The position numbers and the translations under genes are program-made. A stretch of DNA of 5,637 nt, taken from assembly GCA_003489165.1 (NCBI GenBank), contig DNJG01000004.1:1-5637 (forward strand), read 5' to 3'. The stretch is from Nitrospinota bacterium (GTDB taxonomy: Bacteria; Nitrospinota; Nitrospinia; UBA9942). The notes under the pieces were generated by a model. The model had not been told where the DNA came from, ran no database searches, and was given only the letters and a program-made list of their open reading frames with translations. Of the stretch, positions 1 through 5,637 are shown piece by piece; the first letter of the stretch is position 1; each line of letters starts with the position of its first letter.

Positions 1-1
1 A

Positions 2-1348
2 GAAACATTGGCAAATGGGGGGGAGCTGGCAGAGTTGTTTATAGAAGATTCGGCATCCACCAGTATAGTCTGTGAGGATAATAAGATTGAGCAGGTGATA
101 AGCGGCAGGGACATTGGGGCGGGTTTGAGATTGATATATGATAAAAAGACTGCCTATGCATATACAAATGATATTAATGAAGATTCTCTCCTTACTCTCG
201 CAAAAAGGATCAGGAGTGCCGCGAAGGGGAATAAAGAGACTGTATTGGATATGACTGTGAGGAGACCTCATATTGATTTCCCAATCTTGAAAGATGTTGA
301 GGATGTTGCTGCAGGTAAGAAGATTGAAAAGGTGAAGATTGCTAATGAAACAGGAAGAAGATTTGATAAGAGGGTAAGGCAGGTAAAGGTCATGTATCAG
401 GATGGGAGAAGGAAGGTAATGATAGCAAACTCTAAAGGAGAACAGGCGGAAGATGATAGATGCGGTATTGTATTTGTTATGCATGTAATTGTATCGGATG
501 GGACAACAATCCAGACGGGATATGAGTCTGCAGGCGGGTTTATGGGTTTTGAACTTTTTGATGACGAGTCTCCTGATAAGGTGGCAAGGGCGGCGGCAAA
601 TAGGGCAATTATGATGCTTGAAGCTGAGAAGGCTCCAGCAGGAGAGATGGCCGTTGTCCTCTCAAATGAGGCAGGAGGGACAATGATACATGAGGCAATA
701 GGACATGGACTTGAGGGGGATTTTATTCAACAGGGGTTGTCTGTCTATTCAAAAAAACTGGGAGAAAAAATTGCCTCTCCTCTTGTTACAGTAATAGACG
801 ACTCTACCCTTCCTGCGAAGAGGGGTTCTTTCAGATTTGATGATGAAGGGACTCCATCGCAGAGGACAGTCCTTGTGGAGGACGGGATACTTAAACAATT
901 TATGTATGACAGATTAAGCGCAATGAAGGGTGGAAAATCTTCAACTGGAAACGGGAGGAGAATGTCTTATAAATACCGCCCAATACCGAGGATGACAAAT
1001 ACATTTATTGCCCCCGGTAAAATGGATTCTGCCGAAATCGTGAAATCCGTAAAAAAAGGACTCTTTGTAAAAAAGATGGGTGGTGGAGAGGTAAATATAG
1101 TCAACGGGGATTTTGTATTTGAGGTGAGTGAGGGCTATCTTATTGATGATGGTAAAATCAAACAGCCTGTCCGGGGTGCAACACTGACAGGAAATGGACC
1201 AGAGGTATTAAAAGAGATAGATATGGTTGGAAATGACCTCGGTTTTAGCATAGGGACATGCGGTAAAGACGGTCAGGGCGCCCCTGTCTCCGATGCCCAG
1301 CCAACAATAAGGATACCAAAAATCGTAGTGGGAGGGACAAAAACCTAA
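2..1348 (+). CDS. tldD: TldD-family zinc metalloprotease (5' end outside window)
   Basis: TldD is the catalytic half of the cytoplasmic TldD/TldE (PmbA) protease. That protease degrades unfolded peptides and in some bacteria matures ribosomally made peptides such as microcin B17, or acts on CcdA. The diagnostic zinc motif HEAIGH is present at codons 689-706 (H228, E229, H232 counting from the TTG at 8). The third ligand, the Cys of GTCGKDGQ, is at 1259-1261 (C418). The 190-residue spacing matches E. coli TldD (H262 to C454, from memory). Other family hallmarks are RMTNT near 990-1005, the GGGEVN stretch near 1080 and the C-terminal VGGT. The frame is open leftward to base 2 with no Shine-Dalgarno before the TTG at 8, so the true start is upstream and probably only a short N-terminal piece is missing. 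It ends with TAA at 1346-1348. The partner tldE/pmbA is not in the window and could lie upstream. All expected metal ligands are intact. Confidence 0.95.
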   Translation, partial: ETLANGGELAELFIEDSASTSIVCEDNKIEQVISGRDIGAGLRLIYDKKTAYAYTNDINEDSLLTLAKRIRSAAKGNKETVLDMTVRRPHIDFPILKDVEDVAAGKKIEKVKIANETGRRFDKRVRQVKVMYQDGRRKVMIANSKGEQAEDDRCGIVFVMHVIVSDGTTIQTGYESAGGFMGFELFDDESPDKVARAAANRAIMMLEAEKAPAGEMAVVLSNEAGGTMIHEAIGHGLEGDFIQQGLSVYSKKLGEKIASPLVTVIDDSTLPAKRGSFRFDDEGTPSQRTVLVEDGILKQFMYDRLSAMKGGKSSTGNGRRMSYKYRPIPRMTNTFIAPGKMDSAEIVKSVKKGLFVKKMGGGEVNIVNGDFVFEVSEGYLIDDGKIKQPVRGATLTGNGPEVLKEIDMVGNDLGFSIGTCGKDGQGAPVSDAQPTIRIPKIVVGGTKT

Positions 1349-1364
1349 AATAAGCTTGATTTAT

Positions 1365-1370
1365 TATAAT
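1365..1370 (+). promoter_or_regulatory. Possible sigma-70 -10 box (TATAAT)
   Basis: A perfect TATAAT hexamer lies in the short gap after tldD, about 47 bases upstream of the next start codon. It would start transcription near 1377 and leave a leader of about 40 bases. No recognisable -35 element sits 16-18 bases upstream (the spot reads AACCTA), and there is no extended TGn motif. The gap is AT-rich, so the hexamer could be chance. If real, it would let the three envelope genes be transcribed independently of tldD. Confidence 0.3.
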
Positions 1371-1402
1371 CTGTGAGATAGAATAGCACAAGTATGTTGA
1401 GC

Positions 1403-1410
1403 AAAAGGAA
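1403..1410 (+). promoter_or_regulatory. Ribosome binding site for the TPR-barrel gene
   Basis: AAAAGGAA lies six bases before the ATG at 1417. It is the best Shine-Dalgarno-like sequence in the gap and supports 1417 over the in-frame ATG at 1423. It sits inside a seven-codon mini-ORF (1394-1417, ATG TTG AGC AAA AGG AAA ATG TAA) whose stop shares a base with the downstream ATG (TAATG). Confidence 0.55.
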
Positions 1411-1416
1411 AATGTA

Positions 1417-3087
1417 ATGTTCATGCGGATTCAATTTTACTTGTTCTCCGTATTTCTAATTTTTATTATTTTATCAATTTCCCATCAAGCATTTTCTCAA
1501 ACTCAATCATCCCATCTCAAACAGGGTATTGCCGATCTTAAAGAAGAAAATTACGAAGAGGCAATAGAAGATTTTAAAAAGGCGAGGGAATTAGACCCTA
1601 CCTCTTCAATAGCAGCATACTACCTCGGTATTGCCTATAAAAAGATTCAGGATTATAAAGAGGCAAAGAATAACCTTAAGGACGCATTGAGCCTTGAACC
1701 AAGGGTCAAAGAGGCAGTTGTTGAACTTGCCGATGTTCTATATCAGCTATCAGAGACAGAAGATGCATTAAAAGAGCTTGAGATTGCCGAGAATCAGGGT
1801 ATGGGGACGCCACAGACCACATTTCTGAAAGGGCTGGTATTACTAAAACTTGGGAGAGAATCAGATGTAGTGATAGAAGACAATGCCATCATATACAAAG
1901 GAAAAAACTATTCATTTACCAAAAATGACGACGGGACTATAATAGTAGAAGAAGGTCCTTTAAGCGGCAGAAGGTTTTATATTGCTTTTCCAGAGGCAAT
2001 AGAATTCTTTAAAAAGGCAAAATCCATGGATGAAAAACTTACCACCTCTGCAGACTACCAAATCGCAATGGCAAACATGCAGGAAGGAAACTTAACCGAG
2101 GCAAGGGATATCTTAAAGGAGATTGTAATCCGCGACCCAAATGCAGACATTGCCCAGTTTGCAAACCAGTATATAGAGGCAATAACAAAAAGGATTAAAA
2201 AAGAAAGACCATATAGATTTACAGCAGGCATTCAATATCAGCAGGATGATAATGTTATATTGAAACCAAGCGATGTAACAGCATCAGCAGGCATATCAGG
2301 GGAGTCTGACATTGCAGGTATAGCTAACCTAAGGGCAGAATATATCCCAAAACTGAAAGCCCCTTATGGGTTAAAGGCACAATATTCCCTATATCAAAAC
2401 ATGCATGGAAGACTAAAGAATTATGATGTCCAGAGCCATTCTGTTGCCCTTGTCCCCAATTACAACTTTACAGGCAGTTCAATAAGTCTTCTTACAAGCT
2501 ATAACCTAACCCGTGTTGCCAATATTGATTACCTAAAAACAATTACCCTCTCACCAACCTATACATTTTTTATTAGTAAAACTCAGTTTGCCACTGGCTC
2601 ATTAAAATATCAGGATAAAAAATATGTAAAAGCCCCTGCAAATGCTGATGAAGACAGGGAAGGAAATGATGCCAATATTGGCGTTTCATGGTTTTATCTC
2701 CTGGCTGAGAACAAAGGATTTATAAATGCAAGATATGAATATGACAGAGAAGATACTAAAGGGAAAAACTGGAAATACAATGGCAACAGGGCAGGACTGA
2801 ATCTCCTCTATCCGCTGTTTATCCCTCTTATTTTCAAAGAGGGAGCAGCAGAGTTAAAATTAAATATTGGCGGGGAGGGGTATTCACAGAGTTTTGACAA
2901 CACCCATACAACATTTTTAAAAAAGAGGACAGATACTACATATACATTTAATACGATGCTTTCATATACCATATATAATGACATAGATATTCAGCTCCAA
3001 TATGCCTATATCCGCACAGATTCAAATATATCAGTTTATGGCTATAACAAGAATATGGTAACTATGGGAGTGGAGGGAAGGTTTTAA
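1417..3087 (+). CDS. Secreted TPR protein with C-terminal outer-membrane beta-barrel
   Basis: The 556-residue product starts with a Sec signal peptide: short MFMR n-region, hydrophobic core at residues 5-22, likely cleavage after AFS at 27. TPR motifs follow at about 34-61, 65-95 and 99-130. A fourth TPR has its helix A at about 133-148 and its helix B at 191-207, separated by an insert of about 40 residues. A fifth spans about 211-241. From about 266 to the end the sequence changes to alternating, aromatic-rich amphipathic strands with polar turns, typical of an outer-membrane barrel. The last residue is Phe (GVEGRF), as in BAM-recognised barrels. The barrel opens with GIQYQQDDNV, resembling the start of Slam/DUF560-type barrels. 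The order periplasmic TPRs then barrel is shared by Slam lipoprotein translocators and by exopolysaccharide export porins such as PgaA and BcsC. Size and the neighbouring lipoprotein favour the former, but the substrate is not shown by sequence. The start is supported by AAAAGGAA. The FecR gene follows 23 bases after the TAA, so the two are probably co-transcribed. Confidence 0.88.
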   Translation: MFMRIQFYLFSVFLIFIILSISHQAFSQTQSSHLKQGIADLKEENYEEAIEDFKKARELDPTSSIAAYYLGIAYKKIQDYKEAKNNLKDALSLEPRVKEAVVELADVLYQLSETEDALKELEIAENQGMGTPQTTFLKGLVLLKLGRESDVVIEDNAIIYKGKNYSFTKNDDGTIIVEEGPLSGRRFYIAFPEAIEFFKKAKSMDEKLTTSADYQIAMANMQEGNLTEARDILKEIVIRDPNADIAQFANQYIEAITKRIKKERPYRFTAGIQYQQDDNVILKPSDVTASAGISGESDIAGIANLRAEYIPKLKAPYGLKAQYSLYQNMHGRLKNYDVQSHSVALVPNYNFTGSSISLLTSYNLTRVANIDYLKTITLSPTYTFFISKTQFATGSLKYQDKKYVKAPANADEDREGNDANIGVSWFYLLAENKGFINARYEYDREDTKGKNWKYNGNRAGLNLLYPLFIPLIFKEGAAELKLNIGGEGYSQSFDNTHTTFLKKRTDTTYTFNTMLSYTIYNDIDIQLQYAYIRTDSNISVYGYNKNMVTMGVEGRF

Positions 3088-3107
3088 GAGAATTAAATAT
3101 GTAGGTA

Positions 3108-3170
3108 TTTATGAAGATGACAAATTTTATTAATCAGCGAAAACCAGTTAAATCTTCGTTATCTGCGTTC
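3108..3170 (+). repeat. Dispersed repeat, copy 1 (start of FecR gene)
   Basis: This stretch matches 4534-4596 at 50 of 63 positions without gaps, at a constant offset of 1426. An exact 16-base core lies at 3124-3139 (ATTTTATTAATCAGCG). It covers the ATG and the first ~20 codons of the FecR-domain gene. The trinucleotide ATC recurs at 3133, 3152, 3161 and 3172, that is, roughly every 9-11 bases with one unit degenerate. This internal periodicity looks like a repeat element rather than ordinary coding sequence. Confidence 0.7.
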
Positions 3171-4433
3171 TATCGGATTTCTATTCTTTCCTTAGTCTTT
3201 ACCTTAATCTCAACCTTAACCTATGCCGACACAGTTGGCTTTTTCTCAAAGGTAGAAGGGAGGGTTGACATACTTAAGGAAGGTGATACAAGGGCTGTCC
3301 CTGTCAAAGCAAATGACAATGTATCAATGGGGGATATAGTCAGGACAAAAAGTGATGGAAAGACTGAGATTACATTCAAGGATGACACAACAGTAAGAAT
3401 AGCGCCCAAAACCCGCTTGAAGATAGACGAATACACATTCAATCCTGATAACAGCAGAAACAAAGGGGCATTAGGTCTGTTCAGAGGCAAAGTAAGAGCA
3501 GTGGTATCAAAGACAAAGGGCATAATCCCTGTAGCAATAGGCGCCTCAACCTTTAATGTCAACACACCAACAGCAATAGCAGGAGTAAAGGGGACAGATT
3601 TCTTTGTATTCTATGATAAGGGTATAACAGGAGTCATCTTCAGGGAAGGTCAGGGTTTTGTAGCCAATCCAAATATGCCTGAACAGGTTGTAAATGTAAA
3701 TGCAGGACAAATCACATTTATAAAAATAGATGCCCCTCCCTTACCGCCAAGGCCAGCATCAAATATAGAGATGGCACAACACACAAAGGATACAGCACCA
3801 GCAGAGAAACCAAAGGAAAAGAAAGAAGAAGGACAAAAGCCCAAAGAAGAAAAAACCCAAATGAAAGAAGCAAAAGCAGAAACTAAGAAAGAAGATAAGA
3901 AAGAGGATAAAAAAGAGGCAAAAGGTGAGGAAAAGGTAGCTGAGAAGAAAGAAGAAAAGGGGGCAGAAGAAAAGAAGACAGAAGAAGATAAAGCCGAAGT
4001 AAAAGAGGCAAAGACAGAAGCAGGAGAGGTAAAGGAAGAAAAATCTGTAGAGGATAAATCAGCAAAAGTTGAGGCGAAAGGAGAAGGAGAGAGACCAGCA
4101 GGTGAAGAAGCACCTCCATCGGTTGAGGGTGGAGGAGGAGAAGCGGCTTCGGCTGGAAACACATCGGTTATTGATAAGTCATCATCTGTAGAGACTTCTG
4201 GTGTTGACCTTACTGTAGGTGCAGTAGAATTAGGCACACCTGCTGCGGGTGGTGAGGCATTTGGTTATACACCGCCGGCAGATATTGCTGCCGTAACAGA
4301 AATAATAGCAGCAACAAATACGACAACCGACACAATAACTGATACGGCTACACTATTACCTGTTACCGAGACAGTTCCCGAGACTTTGAAGCCAGCCAGT
4401 GTTCATATGGATATTACATTTGGGAGGAGATAG
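3111..4433 (+). CDS. Secreted FecR-domain protein with long Lys/Glu-rich region
   Basis: The product has 440 residues. A basic n-region leads into a hydrophobic core at about 23-37, with probable signal-peptidase I cleavage after TYA at 39. Residues 40-168 form a FecR domain (PF04773 type): a GRVDIL opening, GDIVRT at 74-79, the F-x-D-D-T-T-V strand at 89-95, LGLFRGKVRAVV at 121-132 and NTPTAIAGVKGTDF at 151-164. Residues about 232-333 (3804-4109) are almost entirely Lys, Glu, Ala and Asp and should be disordered or a charged single helix. The tail is Gly/Ser/Thr-rich and ends HMDITFGRR. FecR in iron uptake signals to a sigma factor through a membrane helix. Here there is no FecI-like neighbour and no transmembrane segment besides the signal peptide, so a structural periplasmic or surface role is more likely. 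The ribosome binding site is weak (TAGGT at 3102-3106). A second in-frame ATG at 3117 is possible. The N-terminal codons come from a repeat shared with the downstream gene. Confidence 0.88.
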   Translation: MKMTNFINQRKPVKSSLSAFYRISILSLVFTLISTLTYADTVGFFSKVEGRVDILKEGDTRAVPVKANDNVSMGDIVRTKSDGKTEITFKDDTTVRIAPKTRLKIDEYTFNPDNSRNKGALGLFRGKVRAVVSKTKGIIPVAIGASTFNVNTPTAIAGVKGTDFFVFYDKGITGVIFREGQGFVANPNMPEQVVNVNAGQITFIKIDAPPLPPRPASNIEMAQHTKDTAPAEKPKEKKEEGQKPKEEKTQMKEAKAETKKEDKKEDKKEAKGEEKVAEKKEEKGAEEKKTEEDKAEVKEAKTEAGEVKEEKSVEDKSAKVEAKGEGERPAGEEAPPSVEGGGGEAASAGNTSVIDKSSSVETSGVDLTVGAVELGTPAAGGEAFGYTPPADIAAVTEIIAATNTTTDTITDTATLLPVTETVPETLKPASVHMDITFGRR

Positions 4434-4475
4434 GGAGAAGGGAAATTATAAAGGCATTTAGACAGGCGTAACAAG

Positions 4476-4510
4476 ATAAACAGGATTAAATTTTATTTTA
4501 TCCTGTATAT
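4476..4510. repeat. Imperfect palindrome between FecR and lipoprotein genes
   Basis: ACAGGAT (4480-4486) pairs with ATCCTGT (4500-4506). Past a T-T mismatch, AAAT at 4488-4491 pairs with ATTT at 4495-4498 around a three-base loop. Past an A-A mismatch on the outer side, ATA (4476-4478) pairs with TAT (4508-4510). That gives 14 base pairs with two mismatches. No run of T follows directly on either strand, so it is not a standard intrinsic terminator. It could be an mRNA hairpin or processing site, a protein-binding palindrome, or part of a dispersed repeat. It is the only clear structure in the 103-base gap at 4434-4536. Confidence 0.65.
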
Positions 4511-4533
4511 GCTCTAAAATTAGGTTTTTGTTC

Positions 4534-4596
4534 TTTATGGAAAATACAGATTTTATTAATCAGCGGAAATCCGTTAAATCTGCGTCATCTGTCTTT
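4534..4596 (+). repeat. Dispersed repeat, copy 2 (start of lipoprotein gene)
   Basis: This is the second copy of the 63-base repeat at 3108-3170. ATC recurs at 4559, 4569, 4578 and 4587, giving spacings of 10, 9 and 9 bases, so the unit itself seems built from a ~9-10-base motif. It also holds the small inverted pair CGGA/TCCG (4564-4573). It encodes the first ~20 residues of the lipoprotein precursor if translation starts at 4537. Similar ATCTGCG/ATCAGCGG-type text is, as far as I recall, scattered between genes in some environmental genomes; this could not be checked here. Confidence 0.7.
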
Positions 4597-5637
4597 ATAC
4601 TACACGCAAACAGGTCTGTGTTCTATTACTGCCTACTCCTTACTGCCTGCTGCCTGCTTGTCTTATTTTCTGCCTGTGGCAGTGGAGATGGAAGCTTAAC
4701 TTCCGGGTATTCAGGACATGCAAAAATCGTTATGAAGCTTAACGACAAGCCCACCGATGCACAGCTTAAGGCAGGTATGTTTAAGACTATACCGCCTGGC
4801 ATTACCAAAATAACCATAACAGTTACATCTCAGGACGCTAAAATGGACACGGTGAAAGGCGATATTCCTCTTGATGGCTCCGAGCTTGTGCTTTTAGTCC
4901 CGGCAGGTCAGAACAGGGTATTTCAGGCAGATGCCTACAATGGAACAACTTTGACATATTCCGGGATTACTGTCCGTGACCTTACAGAAGGCGAAGAAGT
5001 ATGGCTTCCTGTAACACTATATCCTCTTGACGAGATATCGCCGACTGTCTCATCGGTAAGCCCTGCAAACAATGCAGCAGGAGCTGCAATTAATACAGCC
5101 ATAACAGCCGCATTCTCCGAAATAATGTATTCATCTATGATTACAACAGATACATTTACACTGAAGGACAGCAGTGATAATGCTATTTCAGGCACAGTAA
5201 CCTACTCTGACACAACAGCCACATTTACACCATCAAGTAATCTCTCATACAGCACAACCTATACGGCAACGATTACCACAGATGCAGAGGATTACGCAGG
5301 GAATAATATAACATCTGATTACACATGGAGCTTTACAACAGGCTCAGCACCCGATACCACAGCGCCGACAGTTTCATCCACAAGTCCTGCAAGTGGCGCT
5401 ACAGGAATTGCAATCAACACATCAATTACTGCTACATTCAGTGAAACAATAGATACCTCTACAATTACAACTGCTACATTTACAGTAGGTGGTGCTACAG
5501 GTACAGTAACCTACTCTGGCACAACAGCCACATTTACACCATCAAGCAATCTTTCATACAGCACCACATACACAGCTACGCTCACAACAGGAGTAAAGGA
5601 TAGTGCAGGGAATGCAATGGCGGCAAACTATACATGG
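4537..5637 (+). CDS. Lipoprotein with tandem bacterial Ig-like domains (3' end outside window)
   Basis: An uninterrupted frame of 367 codons runs from ATG 4537 to the last base. A lipoprotein signal is clear: hydrophobic residues 28-44, then F-S-A-C with the lipidated Cys at 47 (4675-4677). Gly follows at +2, not the Asp that retains lipoproteins in the inner membrane. Residues about 52-167 form a beta-rich region I cannot name, containing PPGITKITI and VPAGQNRVF. Residues 168-269 are an SbsA/Big_5-type Ig-like domain (SPTVSSVSP ... WSFTTG). After a short linker a second copy begins at 277 and is cut at YTW, so more domains probably follow. Such modules occur in S-layer and adhesin-like surface proteins. 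The 46-residue signal is unusually long because the first ~20 residues come from a repeat. GTG at 4618 would give a compact 19-residue signal but lacks a charged n-region. Neither start has a strong ribosome binding site. The gene is likely co-expressed with the TPR-barrel and FecR genes. Confidence 0.88.
   Translation, partial: MENTDFINQRKSVKSASSVFILHANRSVFYYCLLLTACCLLVLFSACGSGDGSLTSGYSGHAKIVMKLNDKPTDAQLKAGMFKTIPPGITKITITVTSQDAKMDTVKGDIPLDGSELVLLVPAGQNRVFQADAYNGTTLTYSGITVRDLTEGEEVWLPVTLYPLDEISPTVSSVSPANNAAGAAINTAITAAFSEIMYSSMITTDTFTLKDSSDNAISGTVTYSDTTATFTPSSNLSYSTTYTATITTDAEDYAGNNITSDYTWSFTTGSAPDTTAPTVSSTSPASGATGIAINTSITATFSETIDTSTITTATFTVGGATGTVTYSGTTATFTPSSNLSYSTTYTATLTTGVKDSAGNAMAANYTW
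4626..4657 (+). repeat. TGCCT-rich simple repeat encoding the signal core
   Basis: TTACTGCCT occurs at 4626-4634 and 4640-4648. TGCCTGC is duplicated in tandem at 4644-4657, and TGCCTG returns at 4671. This low-complexity block encodes most of the Leu/Cys-rich hydrophobic segment just before the lipobox of the lipoprotein gene. Confidence 0.5.
5191..5253 (+). repeat. Ig-domain direct repeat, copy A
   Basis: This segment encodes the second half of the first Ig-like domain (GTVTYS...TFTPSSN). It is identical at 59 of 63 bases to 5500-5562, 309 bases (103 codons) downstream. Three of the four differences are synonymous; one changes Asp to Gly. Confidence 0.85.
5500..5562 (+). repeat. Ig-domain direct repeat, copy B
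   Basis: This is the counterpart of 5191-5253 in the second Ig-like domain. The first halves of the two domains are clearly more diverged and differ by a five-residue length change, so the near-identity is confined to this patch. Confidence 0.85.

Noticed and set aside
8..10. TTG at 8 as the start of tldD
   Set aside because: The frame stays open to the window edge, no ribosome binding site precedes it, and TldD proteins normally have more residues before this point.
1349..1365. AATAA...TTATT inverted pair after tldD as a terminator
   Set aside because: The stem would be five A/T pairs with no G/C and no following T-run, too weak for an intrinsic terminator.
3221..3565. Open frame of 114 codons on the - strand
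   Set aside because: It lies entirely opposite the well-supported FecR domain, and its translation shows no family features.
3650..4237. Long open frame on the - strand (195 codons), plus a nested one at 3883-4164
   Set aside because: Both are the antisense of the Lys/Glu-rich region. Purine-rich AAA/GAA codons read backwards give Ser/Phe/Leu-rich strings without stops. They have no domain signal and no start context.
3111..4433. FecR protein as an iron-uptake sigma regulator
   Set aside because: There is no FecI-type sigma factor, no TonB-dependent receptor and no internal transmembrane helix; the protein carries a cleavable signal peptide instead.
4476..4510. Palindrome as a rho-independent terminator
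   Set aside because: No U-tract follows the stem on either strand, and the stem has mismatches and an AT-rich tip.
4626..5195. Two - strand open frames (4626-4817 and 4935-5195)
   Set aside because: They are opposite the lipoprotein gene, whose + strand frame has a lipobox and two Ig-like domains. The antisense products are featureless.
1..5637. tRNA, rRNA, CRISPR array or transposase gene
   Set aside because: No cloverleaf-like segment, regular spacer-repeat pattern or transposase-like frame was seen on either strand by eye.

Overview
The window reads as chromosomal DNA of a Gram-negative (diderm) bacterium. It encodes an outer-membrane beta-barrel ending in phenylalanine, a lipoprotein with a Gly after the lipidated Cys, and a secreted FecR-domain protein. 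Base composition is moderate and purine-rich on the coding strand, with many AGG/AGA/ATA codons. Together with the TPR-barrel / FecR / Ig-like neighbourhood, this fits an uncultivated environmental lineage such as Nitrospirota or Desulfobacterota. That placement is an impression, not a demonstration. All four genes lie on the + strand.

Layout. (1) Positions 2-1348 hold TldD, a cytoplasmic zinc protease of the TldD/TldE pair; its start lies left of the window. (2) A 68-base gap follows, with a consensus-like -10 hexamer, a purine-rich ribosome binding site and a seven-codon mini-ORF whose stop overlaps the next start. (3) Positions 1417-3087 encode a secreted protein with periplasmic TPR repeats followed by an outer-membrane beta-barrel. 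(4) Positions 3111-4433 encode a FecR-domain protein with a very long Lys/Glu-rich segment. (5) A 103-base gap holds an imperfect palindrome. (6) From 4537 to the right edge runs an open reading frame for a large lipoprotein with tandem bacterial Ig-like (SbsA/Big_5 type) domains. It has no stop inside the window, so an ORF caller that requires a stop misses it.

How the genes may work together. TldD looks like an unrelated housekeeping neighbour. The next three look like one envelope module: an outer-membrane TPR-barrel, a periplasmic or surface FecR-domain protein with a charged spacer, and a surface-type lipoprotein built of Ig-like domains. The architecture of the second gene resembles Slam-type (type XI) translocators, which also combine periplasmic TPRs with a barrel and move lipoproteins to the surface. 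The Ig-like lipoprotein is therefore an attractive candidate client, but this is inference from architecture and gene order only.

The most unusual sequence-level feature is that the 5' ends of the FecR gene and of the lipoprotein gene are built from the same degenerate DNA repeat (50 of 63 bases identical, ungapped). The repeat supplies both the start codon and the first ~19 residues of both proteins (shared FINQRK...VKS...S). In the lipoprotein gene this repeat sits just downstream of the palindrome and just upstream of a TGCCT-rich simple repeat that encodes the hydrophobic signal core. The export signals of two neighbouring genes thus appear to be partly made from repetitive DNA, or else their starts are mis-called.
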